A DNA stretch of 64,000 nucleotides from Bradyrhizobium sp. SZCCHNS1050. Lineage in GTDB: Bacteria > Pseudomonadota > Alphaproteobacteria > Rhizobiales > Xanthobacteraceae. Made by a program: the position numbers and the translations under genes. The DNA is taken from assembly GCF_032484785.1 (NCBI RefSeq), contig NZ_JAUETR010000001.1, positions 4,591,501-4,655,500 on the forward strand. Reading direction: 5' to 3'. Positions 61,764-64,000 of the stretch are shown here, one piece after another (the first letter of the stretch is position 1; each line of letters opens with the position of its first letter). Below the pieces are notes generated by a model. It was given only the letters and a program-made list of their open reading frames with translations. It searched no databases and was not told the DNA's origin.

Positions 61764-62744
61764 ATGCGTTTCCAGGACAATTGGTCGCCTGCGACCCTGG
61801 TCTCGACACGCGACCTTGCGCCGGGCATCCGCGAATTCATCCTGCGGCCCGACGGCTATGTCTGCGCGCCCTATGCGGTCGGCAGCCACATCAAGGTCGG
61901 CGTCCTCGCCGCCGGCCAGCCCGATGTCCGCTCCTATTCGCTGGTCGGCGAGGCGGACCCGCGTGGCTACCGGATCGCCGTGCGCTTCGCCGAGGATTCC
62001 CGCGGCGGGTCGCGCTATCTGTGGTCGCTGCAGCCCGGTGCCCGGCTGGATGTGGCGAGCCCGACCTCGCTGCTGCAGGTCGATTGGCAACGTCCGCATT
62101 ATTGTCTGGTCGCCGGCGGCATCGGCATCACGCCGCTGGTCGGAGCAGCGCACGCGCTGCTGCGCAAGACGCCGAACGTCTCGCTGCGCTATGCGGTGCG
62201 ATCGCGCGGTGATGCGGCCTATGTCGATGAGCTCGCGGCGCTGCTCGGCGACCGTCTCACGGTGTATGCCGCGGACCAGTCGCAGCGGCTGGACCTGTCC
62301 GATCTTTTTTCGAGTCTGCCGTCCGGAGCAGCCGTGCTGTTCTGCGGACCGATGCGGATGCTGGATGCCGCGCGCAGCGCGTGGGCGGCGTGCGGCCGCG
62401 TGCCGGCCGATCTCAGCTATGAAACGTTCGGATCGAGCGGCCGGCTGTCGACCGAGCCGTTCAAGGTCCGGCTGCGCGACAGCGGCGAGGAGATCGTTGT
62501 GCCGCGCGACCGCTCGATGCTCGACGTGCTGAATGCCGCCGGCCACGAGGTCATGGCGGATTGCCGGCGCGGCGAGTGCGGCGTCTGCGCGGTCGACGTG
62601 GTCGAAGTCGAGGGCGAGATCGATCATCGCGACGTGTTCTTCAGCGCCGAGCAGAAGCACGACAGCCGCAAGCTCTGCGCCTGCGTTTCCCGCGCCCACG
62701 GCGTGGTCACGATCGACACGCTGGAGCGGGCCGACGCGCTGTGA
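61764..62744 (+). CDS. vanB: Vanillate O-demethylase reductase subunit
   Basis: A 326-residue phthalate-dioxygenase-reductase type protein. The FMN/NAD-binding parts come first (RSYSLVGEADPRGYRIAV; YCLVAGGIGITPLVGAAHAL). The C-terminal plant-type [2Fe-2S] domain has cysteines in DCRRGECGVCAVDV and KLCACVSRA. It passes electrons from NAD(P)H to VanA. It starts 10 bases after vanR and ends the operon. Confidence 0.93.
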   Translation: MRFQDNWSPATLVSTRDLAPGIREFILRPDGYVCAPYAVGSHIKVGVLAAGQPDVRSYSLVGEADPRGYRIAVRFAEDSRGGSRYLWSLQPGARLDVASPTSLLQVDWQRPHYCLVAGGIGITPLVGAAHALLRKTPNVSLRYAVRSRGDAAYVDELAALLGDRLTVYAADQSQRLDLSDLFSSLPSGAAVLFCGPMRMLDAARSAWAACGRVPADLSYETFGSSGRLSTEPFKVRLRDSGEEIVVPRDRSMLDVLNAAGHEVMADCRRGECGVCAVDVVEVEGEIDHRDVFFSAEQKHDSRKLCACVSRAHGVVTIDTLERADAL

Positions 62745-62756
62745 GTGCGCCGCCGG

Positions 62757-63404
62757 CTACTTGTCGGCGAGGCTGACCGGCATCGTCGACGGCGGCTTGC
62801 CTGAGGACTTCCGGCCGCTCTGCTGCGCTGCGACGGCGGCGCGTGCGGCCTTCAGACGTGCATCGGTCTCCTTGTCGGCCAACAGCGCGTCGGTGAGGTT
62901 CGCTTCGGCGGTGTACGCCGCCTCGGCCGCGGCCTTGGCCGCCGCGATGTTGGCTGCGGTGGGATTGGCCTTCGCCAGCGCCTCCGCCACGTCGCGGTCG
63001 GAAATGGCCTTCTCGTTGGCCGCCAGCGCGGCATCGAGATTGGCGTCGGCGACCGTCTCGGCAGCATCGGCAGCCGCCAACGTCGCCGCGGCGGGACTGA
63101 GCGGCGGCCGGGGGCGCAATGGTTTCGCTACCGCCTGCGGCTTGACGGCCTGAGCCTGGGGCGGGAGCGCGGGCCGAGAGGATGGTGGCAGTGCCGTTGG
63201 CTGCTGGATGGGAGGCGGCTGGAGCGATGGCATGGTCGGTACGAGCCCGATCGGCACCATCCGCGCAAACGAGCTGCGCGCGTCGCGCATCAGGCCGCCC
63301 ATGATGTCGTCGAGCGGGTCGGCCATCGCGGTCCCGCTCGCCGCTGCGCCGGCAAGCATGCCGATCGCGGCGGCGACGTTCCTCGACGTGATGCAGACGG
63401 CCAT
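62757..63404 (-). CDS. Exported Ala/Pro-rich protein of unknown function
   Basis: A 215-residue protein with a probable signal peptide (VAAAIGMLAGAAASGTAMA, cleavage before DPLDD). The middle is Pro/Gln-rich (PSLQPPPIQQPTALPPS). The C-terminal half is an Ala-rich helix or coiled coil (ADAAETVADANLDAALAANE). Composition suggests a periplasmic or surface structural protein. Gene style (GC3) is like its neighbours. Convergent with vanB, 12 bases apart. Confidence 0.65.
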   Translation of the reverse strand: MAVCITSRNVAAAIGMLAGAAASGTAMADPLDDIMGGLMRDARSSFARMVPIGLVPTMPSLQPPPIQQPTALPPSSRPALPPQAQAVKPQAVAKPLRPRPPLSPAAATLAAADAAETVADANLDAALAANEKAISDRDVAEALAKANPTAANIAAAKAAAEAAYTAEANLTDALLADKETDARLKAARAAVAAQQSGRKSSGKPPSTMPVSLADK

Positions 63405-63542
63405 CGGAGCCTCCCTCGCGACGAAATCGGGCCAGCCGACCTCCGGCGCTCACCGCCTGCCTTATTCCGGAAATGGGTTTGCAGGGTGGCGCCATCGTGG
63501 AGCGTTGCGCCCGACATGCGCCGCATCTGCCACATTGGGCTT

Positions 63543-64000
63543 TCAGGCGAGCTCCTCGCGCACCCGCGCCGCCGCCGCACACATCGCCTTCAATTTCCCG
63601 AAAGCGGTCGCACGCGGCAGATATTTCATGCCACAGTCCGGCGCCACGACCAGCCGCTCCGGCGCCACCACTTTGAGGCCGTTGCGGATGCGCTCGGCGA
63701 CGACCGCGACCGGCTCGACCTCGGGATTGCCGAGATCGAGGACGCCGAGCACGATGGTCTTGGTCGAGAGATCTCCGAGAACGCCGAGGTCGAGCCGCGG
63801 CTGCGCCGCCTCGATAGCGATCTGCGCGGCGTGGCAATCGGCAAGCTCGGCCAGGAACGCATATCCGCTCGGCTTGCTGGAGCCCGGCACGATGGCGGCA
63901 TAACCGAAGCAGACGTGAACGATGGTGGGCACCGTAATATGATCCAGAGCCCGGTTGATCGCCTTGACGGCATAGCGCCGCGCCGCCTGCGGATTGTTGC
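63543..64000 (-). CDS. MetE-like (cobalamin-independent methionine synthase family) protein, N-terminus outside window
   Basis: The last 152 codons of a gene entering from the right. The visible part reads NPQAARRYAVKAINRALDHI, then HVCFGYAAIV, and near the end LVVAPDCGMKYLPRATAFGK, LKAMCAAAARVREELA. The His-Cys and later DCG (Cys) positions are the zinc ligands of the MetE/UROD-like barrel. Short stand-alone relatives of about 340-370 residues are frequent in Bradyrhizobium; whether it is a methionine synthase or another methyl/thiol transferase cannot be told here. Confidence 0.8.
   Translation of the reverse strand, partial: NNPQAARRYAVKAINRALDHITVPTIVHVCFGYAAIVPGSSKPSGYAFLAELADCHAAQIAIEAAQPRLDLGVLGDLSTKTIVLGVLDLGNPEVEPVAVVAERIRNGLKVVAPERLVVAPDCGMKYLPRATAFGKLKAMCAAAARVREELA

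Noticed and set aside
59783..61840. 685-codon minus-strand ORF
   Set aside because: Antisense to vanA and vanR; Arg/His-rich shadow without motifs.
1..64000. CRISPR array, IS element, prophage or integrative element
   Set aside because: No regularly spaced direct repeats, transposase, integrase or phage structural genes were seen. The PcfJ-like gene alone is not enough to call a mobile element.

Overview
The window is a GC-rich alphaproteobacterial chromosome segment. Gene content (vanAB, gallate dioxygenase, DUF1488, HWE kinase, an L-arabinose dehydrogenase/lactonase/dehydratase route, a bufferin operon) and RPE-like inverted repeats of the GTCATTCCGG type suggest Bradyrhizobium or a close relative. 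That placement is inference from gene content and style, not a database match. I saw no tRNA, rRNA, IS element, prophage or CRISPR array.

Layout. 1-4470: the end of a Dpp/Opp-type peptide ABC transporter (permease fragment, permease, fused double ATPase) and an FAD-linked oxidase. 4495-5229: an exported protein with two TonB-C-like repeats. 5366-16469: a sugar-acid island with a fructuronate reductase-like enzyme and a Zn dehydrogenase on the minus strand. Facing them on the plus strand are a TRAP transporter (DctP plus fused DctQM), a GntR regulator, mannonate dehydratase, IdnO- and IdnD-like dehydrogenases, KDG kinase and KDPG aldolase. Together these channel hexuronate or aldonate intermediates to KDG, then pyruvate and glyceraldehyde 3-phosphate.

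16710-31647: an L-arabinose/D-galactose island, all on the plus strand. A YtfQRT-YjfF transporter leads a tightly overlapping run of a FadR-type regulator, L-arabonate dehydratase, KDA dehydratase, arabinose 1-dehydrogenase, mutarotase and lactonase. A second transporter, ChvE-GguA-GguB, follows. Palindromic operators precede both binding-protein genes.

31648-52403: mixed accessory genes. They include a multi-rhodanese protein, small coupled ORFs, a flavin amine oxidase, a 580-residue Asn/Thr/Ala-rich protein with a His-rich tail, a PcfJ-like protein, gallate dioxygenase with a LysR regulator, a minimal HWE histidine kinase, a methyltransferase, a VOC protein, and a Gld-type ABC exporter with DUF4340 protein.

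52404-57924: the most interesting locus. A six-gene operon encodes a bufferin-type RiPP precursor (BufA1/DUF2282) with an unusual Met/Lys-rich segment, its MNIO/DUF692 enzyme, a DUF2063 partner, a DoxX protein, an ECF sigma factor and an NrsF-type anti-sigma factor. Three promoters of the form GTAACC-N16-CG(A/T)A lie in front of a DUF427-like/TlpA-like pair, the bufferin operon and a decayed exported-protein gene. This suggests one self-regulated metal or redox stress regulon. Just downstream are two abutting pseudogenes and Bradyrhizobium-like repeats (57529-58815).

59032-64000: an NTF2-like protein, the vanillate demethylase genes vanA-vanR-vanB with GTATAC operators, an Ala/Pro-rich exported protein and the C-terminal part of a MetE-like protein running off the window.
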